64,000 bases of DNA from contig NC_023756.2 of assembly GCF_000499845.2 (NCBI RefSeq), forward strand, positions 34,984,773 through 35,048,772. The letters are read 5' to 3'. The notes beneath the pieces were generated by a model. It saw nothing but the letters and a program-made list of their open reading frames with translations, did not search any database and was not told the DNA's origin. This document shows positions 10,652-21,776 of this stretch, in pieces. The DNA comes from Phaseolus vulgaris. Its lineage: Eukaryota; Streptophyta; Magnoliopsida; Fabales; Fabaceae. The position numbers and the translations under genes were made by a program. The stretch's first letter is position 1, and every line of letters begins with the position of its first letter.

Positions 10652-12690
10652 TAAAAGGGATTCAGTATTACAAATTAAAATAACAAATTTTTTATTACAT
10701 GTGAAACTTGAATATAATAAAGTTCATAGAAATAAAATCAATATAAAATTCATAATTAAATTTGAACACTACCTAGGTTACTTCATTTAAATAAAATAAC
10801 TTATTCAAATAAAAAAAATTATATACAAACTTTTAAAAATAAATAAAAATATATAAAAATTTAATTCTTTAAAAATACCTAAAAAGTTATACTTACACAA
10901 TAATATATTTATGTTTATAAACATAAATTTCATTTATATAATAAAATTTACATAGTTATATTTTTATCTTATTTTTTATTTATTAACTAGTTCATTAAAA
11001 ATTTATATTTTAATAAATTAACTTAATAGATCGAAATTTAAAAGTTAAAATTTTATATATTATTAGTTTTTTTTATAAAAACTTTCATATTAGGTATTAC
11101 TATGAAACTTGACATCTTAGCTAACATCTCAAATAAAAAGAATCATATGCCACCACATACAAAAATTATTATTAACAATTAGTTTATTAGTTAAAATATA
11201 GTTTATTAACTAAAAAGTAGCCACAGTTTGTTTGTCAAACAAATCTTAACTACTATTTATGATTGTCAAATAAATCTTAAATACAATTTATGAGTAGTTT
11301 CGGGAAATCTTCGTTCAACCATTAATGATTTTGTAAGAATTATATGAAAACTTGTATAAAAGGTTCCTTTGTGCCTTATTAAAACACTGTGACATAAACT
11401 TGAACACATAGATCTGTAAGTGTAGTCAGATCTTGAAAAGTGAGAGTCTCATAAAATTGTTTTGTGAAACTATCTCGAAATACTTATTACATCTTATTTT
11501 CACCTTTTTATTCAAATTGAGTTAATTATTTTGAAAGAAATATAATTATAGGGATGTTTGTAAAATCAGATCAACCCCAACAATTCTTTAGTTCAAAATT
11601 GAATTTTAATAATAATTTTGTTTAATCAGGTACTAGATGTTTGAAGATAGATTGAGAAGTTTTGCATGCAAGATGCAGGAAGTGAGACCAAAAGTGAAAT
11701 TGAAGTCCATTTCCAACCATGAAAGATCAAAAGTCCCAAAGATGCAACAACAAAACTCAATAGCCCACAAAGATGCAACAACTAAACTCACATACCTTAG
11801 TTAAGGTGGTGTGAGTAATATAAAAAGGTTTTATAGTATACCTCAAAGTACAATAGTGTTAAACATAAAATAGAAGATAATTATGTAATTATTTGTTGAG
11901 AGGTTGTATGATGTTACATGGCATATTATTTTCTTATATTAACTAACCTTTTCCATACCAGGATAAAGGAAAATTAATGTAAGATGTATTAATTTTGTGT
12001 AATATGTTTGAAATTCATGAATAATGTGAATATTAATGTCAATTATATCATGTTAATTTCTCTTTTTTCTAAAATCAAATTCTACTAACAAGCACACAGT
12101 AAGACTGATCTTTATTGTTTTGCATAATGACAATGTAAGATGTGAAAGAAAAATATAGTATAATAAGAAAACACATTTCAGTTAAATAAGAAGATAAAAT
12201 TAGAAAAGGACAATGTAAAAAAAATAATACAAAAAAAATATCCTTAATTAAATATATAGTTTTTTAGCTACACATTAAAATATCCTAAATTAGATTAAGT
12301 ACATTTTAAATTACTTACTATACTTTAAATAAAGTTTTCAATCCTCAAAGATGAAATAGATCACTTTTATAAAGGACGCCAAGAGTGTGATTTCACAAAA
12401 AGGAAACAATCTCTTTTGAAACATTAACATGTTATTTATAATTATATGCCATTTTGTATTAGAACTGCTTTAGATGTGATAAAAAGCCTAAAGGTAGAAA
12501 TTTTATGACTAGATATATTTTAAAAAAACATCTAAGTTAGACGAATGTTGTTTTATAATTTAAAGATACATAGTATATGCTTGTATAATAATATTAAAAA
12601 TTTCTCTATTTTAATATAACGGGAGTTTGGATAAGGCTTCTTGATATGTTAGTATTTTGTTTTATTTGTGTATTTTTATGTTTATAATTG
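10652..12690. repeat. Block A, part 2: AT-rich repeat colinear with block B
   Basis: This is non-coding sequence colinear with 42826-45600. For example 11640-11880 ('gtttgaagatagattgagaagttt' onward) matches 43915-44155 very closely. Compared with block B it lacks about 0.7 kb corresponding to 44180-44890. I see no gene or RNA in it. Confidence 0.7.
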
Positions 12691-13194
12691 AATTACCTCT
12701 ATTTTTTTAACAAAAATTATTGTTGTTTATGTTGTTAGAGAGGCATTGGCACACGTAACTGATTCCTCCAAATCGAACAAAAGTCGGTCATAAAAAAAAC
12801 CTCATTTCTAAGGTGATTAATTAGGCATAGCGTGTAAGAATTAACTTGGTAAGTTATATAAAAACCTGACGCACCTACATAAATCCACAATTGAGAGCAA
12901 AACAAGGATAGACATTTAATAGCAGTTAATACTCCAACCATAGTATATCGAATCCTAACTTGAGCGTTAGAGTATCTTTTGCAGGTACCCCCACTGCTAA
13001 CCAAGATCGAGGATCGTAGTCGAAGACCAAAACCATCAACAATTGATTGAGGAGACGACCCCTTACCAATGTGTGTAAGAACACTTGATGACCACTCACT
13101 AGTGCAAAAAGAAGAAAAGGATACTCTTTATTTAATGTGGCTTTTGCGCTACCCGCTTTCGTAAAAAACGCGGTGGCATTTTTGAAATTGTTTT

Positions 13195-13339
13195 GATTTA
13201 TGAATGCGGCTATTTGTATAGCCGCACTTGTAAATCAAAACACTTGATTTACGAATGCGGCTATTTGTATAGTCGCACTTGTAAATCAAAATATTTTGAT
13301 TTACGAATGTGGTTTTATCTTTAGCCGCATTCGTAAATC
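13195..13339. repeat. Array of three 42-bp hairpins, CACTA subterminal repeats
   Basis: Palindromes of 42 bp lie at 13195-13236, 13246-13287 and 13298-13339, each GATTTA(C/T)GAATG(C/T)GG... paired with ...CCGCA(C/T)T(T/C)GTAAATC. Spacing is 51 and 52 bp, matching the array at 5576-5720. Confidence 0.9.
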
Positions 13340-13799
13340 CTTTTTTACCCTAAATTTTGAAGCGCGCCACACACAATTTCATACTTTCTTTCTCGTCTTT
13401 CCTTTCGTTTTGCGTTTGCGCTCTGAGTTCATCTCCTTCTGCCTCGTCTACATTCCATTTGTGCCAATGTAAGTTTCTTGAGCTCTCTTTCTTCCTCTTC
13501 ATCTTCACAAATATATGAATAGATGTTTTCGTTTTTCCTATATATGTTGCTCGTGCCACTCTTCATGTATAAATTTTTTCGTTTTTCTTACATTGTTTGG
13601 TTTCTTGCATTGCTCATTACTCTTTCATTGCCTTCGTGGGTTCTTGTGGGTTTTTTGGTTTGCTCCGTCGCTGCTTCCCTGTCCACTGCCGCTGCCGCTT
13701 CCGCTGCCGTTGCTGGCACTCCCGTGCCACTCTTCATTAACGTTGCCTTCACACAAGATTGTCGGTGTTTTTAAATTTTTTAATTTTTTTTAATGTTTT

Positions 13800-13960
13800 G
13801 GCATATACAAGTGCGACTATAAGAAATAACCGCACTTATAAATGGTATTTTCAAGTGTGGCTATATAGCCGCACTCTTATCTCTTCGATTTACAAGTGCA
13901 CGTTGATCAAATGCGGCTATACAGCCGCCCTTATAAATTTAAAATAGTCGCATTCGTTTC
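13800..13960. repeat. Right subterminal repeats of the small CACTA element
   Basis: Degenerate copies of ACAAGTGCG, GCGGCTAT and AGCCGC, partly as inverted pairs (for example gtgtggctatatagccgcac near 13856), precede the right end. They use the same words as the left hairpins but in less regular order. Confidence 0.75.
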
Positions 13961-14105
13961 GTCTTTGTGCACTAGTGACTATGGGACTGAGAAGGACAAT
14001 AAGTTTTATGGTAACTACAAGAAATATTACAATCGATTCAAGAGTAAACGTAAATGACCCAATGGTCATCCTCTTGACCCTTCAAAGGGAGATGACCAAC
14101 ATGAA

Positions 14106-14462
14106 ATGACGAACGAGGAGGAAATTCGGATAGTTAAGCAGGAGAACGAGGAGATGAAGAAGAAGCTAGTTGAACACCACCCCGTAATGTATCTAACCAT
14201 AACTCAAAAACCATTACTGGATTTTTTCCTTCAGTGATGTACAAAATGGTAAAAGACGAAGCTGAATCCATGCTCACCACATCACCCCACACATCTGGGA
14301 CGATTAGAGGATCACGTCGCTACCCCTTTGTCGATGGGGGTGATGGAAGAACAACTACCAACAACTTGGAAAGGACTGAGTATACACTGATATTGCGGGA
14401 CAATCGACCCTGATGAACACATCGATGTTTATACGATGTAAATGAATTTCTACCCATCGATG
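14106..14462 (+). pseudogene. Ty3/gypsy gag fragment
   Basis: One frame reads MTNEEEIRIVKQENEEMKKK, an acidic/basic segment that should form a coiled coil, and stops near 14236. After frame changes, EEQLPTTWKGLSI and then GTIDPDEHIDVYT appear (about 14345-14440), broken by stops. These short motifs are typical of the N-terminal part of Tat/Ogre-type gag in legume gypsy elements as I recall them. The fragment is non-functional and ends abruptly near 14462. Confidence 0.6.
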
Positions 14463-15040
14463 TGGACATTTTAAATTCATAAAGACAAATACAAAAATAA
14501 TTTGAATGCAATTCACTTTTCAAGATTAAAATATTAAGAGGATTCTTTTTATGTGGCGAATTGTTTTCACATTTATGGAACCTTATCCTTCTTAGTTTTA
14601 CACTTTCTAAGAAAATTAAAGCTTAATAGTTAAAAGTTTAAGTAAGTTTCTTTGAGCCTATCACCATAATTGTTTAACCTTAAACCCTAAACCCTAAACC
14701 TTGAATCAAAAACCATAAACACATGATACAGCCTCAGTAAAGCCTCAGCAGAAGAAGAACCAAGCATGAATCAAAATATCAGTTGTTCTTCCTTCTAGTC
14801 TTTTCACAAGACAAGTTTATGTAAAATAAATTGGGCTCACTTTAGGGATGTCAAATAGAAAAATAAGCTAGTGTATGGTGTGCTTAGTAATTTGAGTAGG
14901 GATACTTAGTAATTTAGGCGTGTGTCAGGCCCACCTTTCATGACATGTGCACCTAGGTTTAGGGTTTCTTCGACCTACCTTCTAGAAAGTTTCTCACAAA
15001 TGACAATCCTACCCCACATCTTTCTCTTTTCTACCCTCCC
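14463..15040. other. Unclassified AT-rich stretch with a telomere-like motif
   Basis: No gene is visible. The stretch contains a short telomere-type run at 14676-14703. From about 14830 to 15040 it reads into the sequence that continues after the solo LTR at 16119, so it is the left half of an older element or spacer. Confidence 0.4.
14676..14703 (+). repeat. Short interstitial telomere-like repeat
   Basis: The run TAAACCCTAAACCCTAAACC (14681-14700), with degenerate flanking units, contains two full plant telomere units. It is too short to be a telomere; such 'telo-box' runs also occur by chance and in promoters. Confidence 0.7.
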
Positions 15041-16118
15041 TGTAATAATTAATGGCTTAAACAATAGGGGTGAATTTTTTATCAAAGATTTTCACAAAGA
15101 TTGAAATTGTTTGCAGAATTCACAGATAAAGCAATCAAGGAAAGCAATCAAACAATGATTAAGAAATTGTTTGCAGAATTTCAATCAGTTGAAACTTCGT
15201 TTTAACCGGTTGTTTATAGTAGCAGCAAAAGCAGAATTAAAACAAACAGTTATAAAGAGTGAGAGAGAGAAAGATTTAATCAGCCAATTTTATAGTGGTT
15301 TACTCAACCTTGAGCTACATCCAGTTCCCAGAATAACCACTGGGTTCCACTAGTAATCACTCACAGATTACAACATACACAACCACAAAGAGGTGATCTT
15401 GAAACCACAAGAACCACTCACCTTCTTTGCAAACATACACCTCTAGTCAGAACAACCTTTGACTTTACAGGATTTCACACACACTTACAAGTTTATGAGA
15501 GATCAAATACAAGAATCATGAAAGGAACAAATTACACCTGAGTTTACAGGAATCAGAAAGCTCCTATGATCATACCTTGAACCAGTGCACAACTAAACAA
15601 CAATCTTGCAAAACTTTTGAAAACTTCTTTCAAATCAATCTCAATCAAACTCTGTTTGATATAAAACTTCTATATTTTGTTTTGAAAGAAAGGTTATATT
15701 TATAGCACACAAAACTAGTCATTCAAGGCAACATTTATTAGCCAAAACAGTTTTGATTCACATCCTAAACAGATTAACAAGTTTTCAAAAAGCTGTTATG
15801 AAATGTCACGATCAACCGATTGAAAAGACGTTTTAACCGGTTGAATTGGTAGTTACTTAACCAAGTCAAAAATAGTTTTAAAACCTTTAAACAAGCCAAG
15901 TGACAAACAACCGATTATTTCGAGAATTCAACCGGTTGTTTTTCTCTTTGCTTAGAAAAACAATTTTCTTATAAAATACATATTTGAGCAAGCTTGTCCA
16001 AGGAACTAGGAAAGATCTTACAAAGATTCTAAACACCATATACTAAACCTAAACCAAAGAGCAGCACAGTTTCAAGCTTCATCGTGGATTTGAAACATCA
16101 AAGCTCCCATGATCAACA
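15041..16118 (-). mobile_element. Diverged S-family solo LTR, TSD CTCCC
   Basis: It starts TGTAATAATTAATGGCTTAA and ends GATCAACA. CTCCC flanks it at 15036-15040 and 16119-16123. The internal order matches other S-family LTRs (the 'ggttta ctcaaccttgagctaca' box near 15297, 'aagaggtgatcttgaaa', a terminal TTTGAAACATC...GATCAACA), but with strong divergence. Paired AACCGGTTG-type palindromes occur at 15906-15940. The length of 1078 bp agrees with the other copies. Confidence 0.88.
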
Positions 16119-16690
16119 CTCCCCTCATTTTGCTCTCCAAGTCACTCCTCCCTATATAAAGAGTGCCTTCCCCTATGTAATGACACACATTGAAATTGAA
16201 TATAAAAGAAACTTTGTTAGAGTGTTTTAGTGATTCTTGAGTGCTCTTTGAATTTAGATCTTATCTTGATTGTATTGCACTTCAAGTGGCGGCTCTGCAC
16301 CACTCATCTTGGAACCCTCTCACCTTCCAAGTGGCATGAATCATCCCCTCCAATCCATAAGCTTCCTTCACTTTTTCTCTTTTCTTTCCATTCATTTGCG
16401 CCTTCCTTTTTCATTCGTGTTCTTTAATTCCTCCTTTACTTTCGGACATCATCTTATCATAACTATCTTATTTTTTTCTTAAATTCCCCACCTCATCATC
16501 ATCACTTTATAATTTGTTTTTCTATTTTCCCTTTAGAAGTGCACCTTCACACTTACTTAACCACTTGGTTAAGTTTGTGTCCAGTGGGAATCTTCTTTGG
16601 GTTTCTCACCATATTTTGCCTAAAAATAAAAACTCATAAAAAGTGCCACCATAAAATGTCCAATCTTAAAATCAACTTAGATAATGACTC
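16119..16690 (+). repeat. LTR-like remnant related to CRM LTRs
   Basis: The sequence has a TATATAAAG box near 16152, then GTGCTCTTTGAATTTAGATC, CTTCAAGTGGCGGC (about 16280), CTTGGAACC and CCAAGTGGCATGA. The same order of phrases occurs after the TATA box in the CRM LTRs at 27900-28100 and 35520-35720. It is probably the R/U5 part of another CRM-related LTR. Its left part would be 14830-15040 and its limits are not resolved. Confidence 0.5.
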
Positions 16691-16754
16691 CTCCAAATTC
16701 TGATGTTAGGAAAAAATGCAGATACCAACATAATTACGGGCACAGGATCGAAAC

Positions 16755-17489
16755 ACTGTCTTGAAACCTTTGTCTCGAATCACTTTAATTTTTGTTCAAC
16801 AAAAAATGAATAAAATTAAAAGGAGTACTTTATGAGTATTTCAACCCTTATACAAAAGATAAAATCATTGCAAAAAAAAAGTATATCAAGCCTTCAAATG
16901 ATAAGGTCCAGAAAACTACATAAAATTGAGTCTATTGTTAATCAAGATACATCAATTTTGATTCTATGTACATATATGAACCTTTAGTATATATCTTAAT
17001 TTATAGTGTTGTGAGTGAGATTCAAATTGTAATATGTTGCGGATATATATTATCCTAAAGGTGAAAAGTGAATGGTTGCATATGTTTATTTTCAATTATT
17101 TATTTCCTTGGATATAGAAAGTCTTAGATGAGTTTTTGTCCATTTCTTTTGCCATGACAACAAATTTATTGAGAGGTTGTGTGTTGTTACATAGTATATT
17201 ATTTTCTTGTATTAACTTTTTCCATATATAAAATGAAAAAGGGAACTAATGTAAAATGTATTACTTTAGTACAATGTGTTTAAATTTCTTGAATAATGTG
17301 AATATTAGTGTCATTTATATTGTGTTCATTTTTTTATGTCAATTTTTATTAACAGGCACAAAATGAGAGTACTCTTTATTTTTTGTATAATGAGAATGTA
17401 AAGTATGAAATAAAAATATAGTTTACTAATTTAAACACTCTTAAGTTAAACAACAAGAAGAAATTAAAAAAGGACAATGTAGAAAAAGA
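16755..17489. repeat. Block C, left part: copy of the block B repeat
   Basis: Colinear with about 44490-45240 ('cgaaacctttgtct', 'gagtactttat', 'ggtgaaaagtgaatggt', 'tattgagaggttgt'). It is interrupted at 17490 by the copia element and continues at 23587. Non-coding. Confidence 0.75.
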
Positions 17490-17931
17490 TGTAAGTCAAA
17501 ACATGAATATACGTAAATTGAACACATACAATTATGTTCACAAATAGATCTTATCATATCATGATTCTCACACAAAACATACAATGAAGAAGAAATAGGC
17601 ACTTACCTTGATCCATGAGTGATCCTAATTGAGCAGTTACTTTATCTCCTTTATCCCAATCTATCTCTTAGCAATTTCGTACTTGTCACACACTTTCGTG
17701 ATGGTTAACAGTGAGACAACTATTATTTGCAGAGACAGAACCCTATAGCCTTTAGTACCCAATCTCCATCAGATGTAGGTTTTCATTAGGTATATCATCA
17801 GATATATATTTCTCACATTAACCAATGAGCCTTTAATTCTATTATTATTATTAAATCATATTTGGGCCCAAAGCCCAAACTCTAAGTCATGTGAGTCACT
17901 TTATAGAAATTAATATACATAATTTCTTACA
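17490..17931 (-). repeat. copia-1 3' LTR
   Basis: 442 bp, TGTAAG...TTACA, with a single mismatch to the other LTR. It includes the segment GGGCCCAAAGCCCAAAC near 17873. Confidence 0.96.
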
Positions 17932-17942
17932 TTCTCCCACTT
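17932..17942 (-). other. copia-1 polypurine tract
   Basis: The minus strand reads AAGTGGGAGAA directly before the 3' LTR, the usual position and composition of the plus-strand primer. Confidence 0.85.
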
Positions 17943-18320
17943 GACTCATATGAGTTATAATACTTTCATGGTTTAATAATTACATAAATGCGCATTTAAA
18001 ATGCCTTACATAAATTGGTTCTATCATTATTCATAATCAAGAATACAAAAATAATAAGAGTCATGGTGGTTACATCTCATTTGAATCAACACATTTCCTT
18101 CCATGTACTACTATATCATTCTTTCTCCTTAATATGACTTTATAGTGAGAAATTCATAATAGGTTCAAACATAATGTCATTGTCATCAATAACAACATAA
18201 TTTGTTTTCCACAACACAATAACATAATTTGCATGCATATACATAAAGTAGAAAACAACATAAATTTCAGAAACTTTATTTATCAATGAGCTCAGAGTGT
18301 CAAATAAGCATTAACAACAT
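17943..18320 (-). other. copia-1 3' non-coding region
   Basis: AT-rich sequence between the RNase H frame and the polypurine tract. The part at 18003-18320 is matched by 57168-57475 of the second copia, so it belongs to the element. No gene seen. Confidence 0.8.
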
Positions 18321-19106
18321 TCATAATTCACTAGTAGACATAATGCCCATATTTACAACATGACCAGTAAATGTTTTGGACGGTAACCCTTTTGTTAAAG
18401 GGTCAGCAATCATAAGATCAGTGCTAATATGTTCTATTGACACTTTATGTTTCTGAACTTCTTCTTTAACGGCAAAGTATTTCAATTCCATATGTTTAGC
18501 ACCTTTGGAATACTTGTCGTTTTTAGAAAAGAAGACTGCTGCGGAGTTATCACAATAAATTTTCAGCGGCTTGGCAATACTGTCAACAATTCCAAGTCCT
18601 GAAATAAAATTCCGCAACCAATTAGCCTAAACTGTGGCCTCAAAGCATGCCACAAATTCAGCCTCCATAGTGGACGCAGCGATGACTGACTGCTTTGCAC
18701 TTTTCCATGAAATCGCTCCTCCGGCTAAAAGATACACATAACCAAATGTAGACTTTCGTGTATTCACACAGCCAGCAAAATCTGAATCTGTATATCCAAT
18801 CACCTCAAGGTGATCAGATCTTTTATAAGTAAGCATGTGATCCTTCGTTCCTTGCAAGTATCTTAAAACTTTCTTTGCAGCTTTCTAATGATCCAATCTT
18901 GGATTACTCTGGTATCTACCAAGCATACCAACTGCAAAACTAATATCTGGTCGTGTACAAGTTTGAGCATACATTAAACTCCCAACAATAGATGCATAAG
19001 GTATATTCTCCATCTGTTTCCGTTCCAAGTCATTCTTTGGACATTGCATGAGACTAAATTTGTCTCCTTTCTGTATTGGAACAGGAGATGTCGAACATTT
19101 ATCCAT
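18321..19106 (-). pseudogene. copia-1 RNase H and end of reverse transcriptase region
   Basis: Three open segments in the pol frame (19106-18885, 18857-18627, 18617-18321) are separated by in-frame stops where the sister copy at 56.3-57.2 kb has Trp or Gln codons. Content: SLMYAQTCTRPDISFAVGML, the tether between RT and RNase H; SDFAGCVNTRKSTFGYV with [20 protein letters not shown], the copia RNase H core with its acidic residues; then YCDNSAAVFFSKN and an ADPLTKGLP end. In the family this domain degrades the RNA strand during reverse transcription. The stop codons make this copy inactive. Confidence 0.93.
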
Positions 19107-19142
19107 TCTGAATCTCTCTAAAACTTTATTAATATATGCTTT

Positions 19143-20405
19143 CTAAGACAAACCTAACAGTCCTTGTGATCTGTCACGGAATATTACAATTCCTATCACA
19201 TAGTATGCCTCACCCATATCTTTCATCTCAAAGTTATTAGAGAGAAACTTCTTAGTCTCACTTAATAGACCAAGATCATTAGTTGCAAGCAAGATATCAT
19301 CAACATACAGAATCAAGAATATAAACTTGCTCCCACTGACCTTCAGATATATACACCGATCAACGATGTTTTCCTTAAACCCAAAGGACACAATAGTATC
19401 ATTGAACTTAAGATACCATTGCCTAGAAACCTGTTTAAGCCCGTATATTGATTTCTTAAGTTTACACACCATGTGTTCCTTTCCTTCTTCAATGAACCCC
19501 ACTGGTTGGTCCATATAAACATCCTCTTCTAAATCCCTATTCAGAAAAGCAGTTTTGACATCCATCTGATGCAACTCAAGATCATAATGAGCTACTAATG
19601 CCATGATAATTCTAAAGGAATCTTTCTTAGAAACAGGTGAAAATGTTTCCTTATAATCAATGCCATCCTTTTGAGTAAAACCTTTGGCAACAAGTCGAGC
19701 CTTGTAACGTTCGATATTGCTATGAGAGTCACGTTTAGTCTTAAAGACCCATTTACACCCGACTCTCTTGCATCCTTCTGGAAATTCTATAAGGTCCCAT
19801 ACATCATTCTGTGCCATTGATTTAAGCTCATCTTTCATGGCATCTAACCACTTATCAGAATTATCATCATTGATGGCGTCTGAAAATGAAACTGGATCAT
19901 TATCAATACTTAACTCATTTTCTGACTCTTGTAGATAAACCACATAATCATTCGAAACAGCAGACTTTCTTTCTCTTTGAGATCTTCTTAATACTATTTC
20001 TTGTGGTTGTTCTACTACAGGTTCATTATTTTCTTCATGATCATTAATTTGTTGTTCTTCTTCATCGTTGAGTGACTCAACTACATTAGGAACAACAATA
20101 CTTGAAGTAAAGGTACTAGTTAAAGGAACTTGTACTCTAACTTCCTTAATCTCCACATTTTGTGAAGTATTACTCTCACTGGTTTCACCATTTTCAATGA
20201 ACCGTGCATTTCCAAATTCAACAATTCTTGTGTTTTGGGTAGGACAGTAAAACATATACCCTTTTGACTTTGCTGGATAACCAATGAAATATCCACTGAT
20301 TGTTCTTGCATCCAATTTCTTCTCTAGCGGATTGTATATTCTGACTTCTTCCTGACATCCCCAAACATGCAGGTGTCTCAAACTGGGTTTCCTTCCTGTC
20401 CACAA
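19143..20405 (-). pseudogene. copia-1 integrase C-terminus and reverse transcriptase
   Basis: A 420-residue open frame starts with WTGRKPSLRHLHVWGC, the end of the copia integrase, then an acidic linker with LRRSQRERK. The reverse transcriptase follows from about residue 190 (VWDLIEFPEGCKRVGCKWVF). It has the MDVKTAFLN motif near 285 and the catalytic LYVDDILLATND near 370. It is cut from the upstream integrase frame by a +1 shift at 20405 (TTT TGA context) and ends at a TAG that replaces a CAG seen in copia-2. The catalytic aspartates are present, so decay is through frame breaks rather than active-site loss. Confidence 0.95.
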
Positions 20406-20406
20406 T

Positions 20407-21438
20407 TCAAAACGGTGTCTTTTGAACTGCCTTACTAGGAACCTTGTTCAACAGATACATGGCAGTTTTTAAAGCATACATCCACAATGAAATAGGTACA
20501 GTTGACTTACTTAACATACTCCTAACCATATCCATTAAGGTTCGATTACGCCTTTCTGAAACACCATTTTGTTGTGGTGTACCTGGCATTGTGTATTGAG
20601 CACAAATACCACGTCTCTCAAGGAACTTAGCAAACGGACCAGGCTGTTGTCCACTTTCATCATACTTTCCATAATATTCACCACCTCTATCTGACCTGAC
20701 AATTTTCACCTTTCTGTCTAATTGCCTTTCCACTTCATTTATATAAACTTCCAAGGCATTCACCGCTTGCGATTTTTCATGCAGTAAATAGACATAACCA
20801 TAATGTAAAAAATCATCAATAAAGGTGATAAAATACCTTTCTTTATTGAAAGAACTTGCATCAAAAGGTCCACATATATCAGTGTGTATAATTTCAAGAA
20901 GCTGAGTACTTCTTGTGGCTCCCTTCTTTGTGTGTTTTGTTTGTTTGCCTTTAATACAATCCACACATACATTCATATCAGTAAAATCCAAACTTGGAAG
21001 TATTTCATTCTTTACTAATCTCTCCATCCTTTCTTTGGAAATATGTCCCAAACGTTTGTGCCACAAGAAAGCAGAACATTCATTCACCAAACTACATTTA
21101 ATGCCAACATTATTATGCGAGGTCATAAGAGTTTCAGCATATAGATTATCGAGATTCAATCTATATAATCCATCATAAAGAGTACCAGATCCAATAGACT
21201 TAAGTCTTACCGCAATATTAGTCATTTCAATGACATGTTTGTGCATAGTATGAGAACCATCAAATTCCATGGTGGTTAATATACTCATTAATGTCCCAAC
21301 AAGAGACTTATCAGTAGTTTGGGAGCGCTCTTCCACAAATTTCATAAATTCTTTTGCACCATCAGTTTTGGGAAGAGCAAACTTAATATTACTTACTATG
21401 CTCATTCGCATAAAGATACAGGAACAATACTTGATCAC
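20407..21438 (-). pseudogene. copia-1 gag remnant fused to integrase
   Basis: Residues 12-80 (MSIVSNIKFALPKTDGAKEF to MTNIAVRLKS) match the middle of a copia gag (UBN2-like). The frame then jumps directly to IGSGTLYDGLYRL, the start of the integrase region, so the gag C-terminus with its zinc knuckle and the whole protease are deleted. The integrase keeps the H-H-C-C zinc site (H127, H132, C158, C161) and its catalytic residues (D187 in HTDICGPF, D250 in RSDRGGEYYG, E295 in GVSERRNRT). It ends at KTPF followed by TGA, where a one-base shift restores the frame. Gag residues before MSIV are also missing. Confidence 0.93.
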
Positions 21439-21776
21439 ACATGCTTAACATTAATACTTTGAGTCATAAACTAAACATACTATACAGATTCAGAAAACAT
21501 TCTATGTATACTAATGTTCTCCTTTGGGAGATTCATTAATACACAAAACATAATGATGCTAATAGTATTAACTTTATTTGGCAAGATGTATGCATTAACT
21601 AGAAACATTTGTTATCTTTGGATATACAAGCAAAACTAATAACACATACTCACTACCAACAATCATATCCATTAATTATAAGGACAACTAATCAACCTTT
21701 GGGTGATCCATAATGCCCTATAATAATGAATTTCCATTTACCCATATATATAAATAATTTAGCATCCATTCTATAG

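Larger units (their letters stand above)
13097..13977 (+). mobile_element. Non-autonomous CACTA element, 881 bp, TSD ACT
   Basis: The ends are CACTAGTGCAAAAAGAAG at the left and, on the minus strand, CACTAGTGCACAAAGACG at the right. ACT flanks both ends (13094-13096 and 13978-13980), the 3-bp duplication typical of CACTA elements. The interior has the triple-hairpin array, the GAAGCGCGCC and CCG-rich leader segments shared with the element at 1-5818, then right subterminal repeats (13800-13960). No transposase is present; the hydrophobic open frame at 13523-13774 rests on the CCG tract and is not a convincing gene. It could only have moved using enzymes from a relative. Confidence 0.95.
12700..14462 (+). 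mobile_element. Truncated Tat/Ogre-like Ty3/gypsy element: LTR part plus gag start
   Basis: The motif ACTTGAGCGTTAGAGTATC...GCAGGTACCCCCAC at about 12957-12995 marks the R/U5 part of a gypsy LTR akin to the solo LTR at 9973. After the inserted CACTA element (13097-13977) the sequence runs into a gag-like reading frame. The left limit is uncertain (12690-12740) and the right end is where gag similarity stops. No protease or polymerase remains. Confidence 0.6.

Noticed and set aside
9949..10790. Open frames of 77-108 codons on both strands near the GC-rich LTR
   Set aside because: They arise from the CCGAGAGGCCGAGA repeats and composition of a solo LTR with a defined target duplication.
13515..13793. 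Hydrophobic 83-92-codon frames resembling a membrane peptide
   Set aside because: Located in the CACTA leader over T-rich and CCG repeats; the homologous region of the other CACTA element has no equivalent frame.
14676..14703. True telomere or subtelomere
   Set aside because: Only about three units; transposon sequence continues on both sides.
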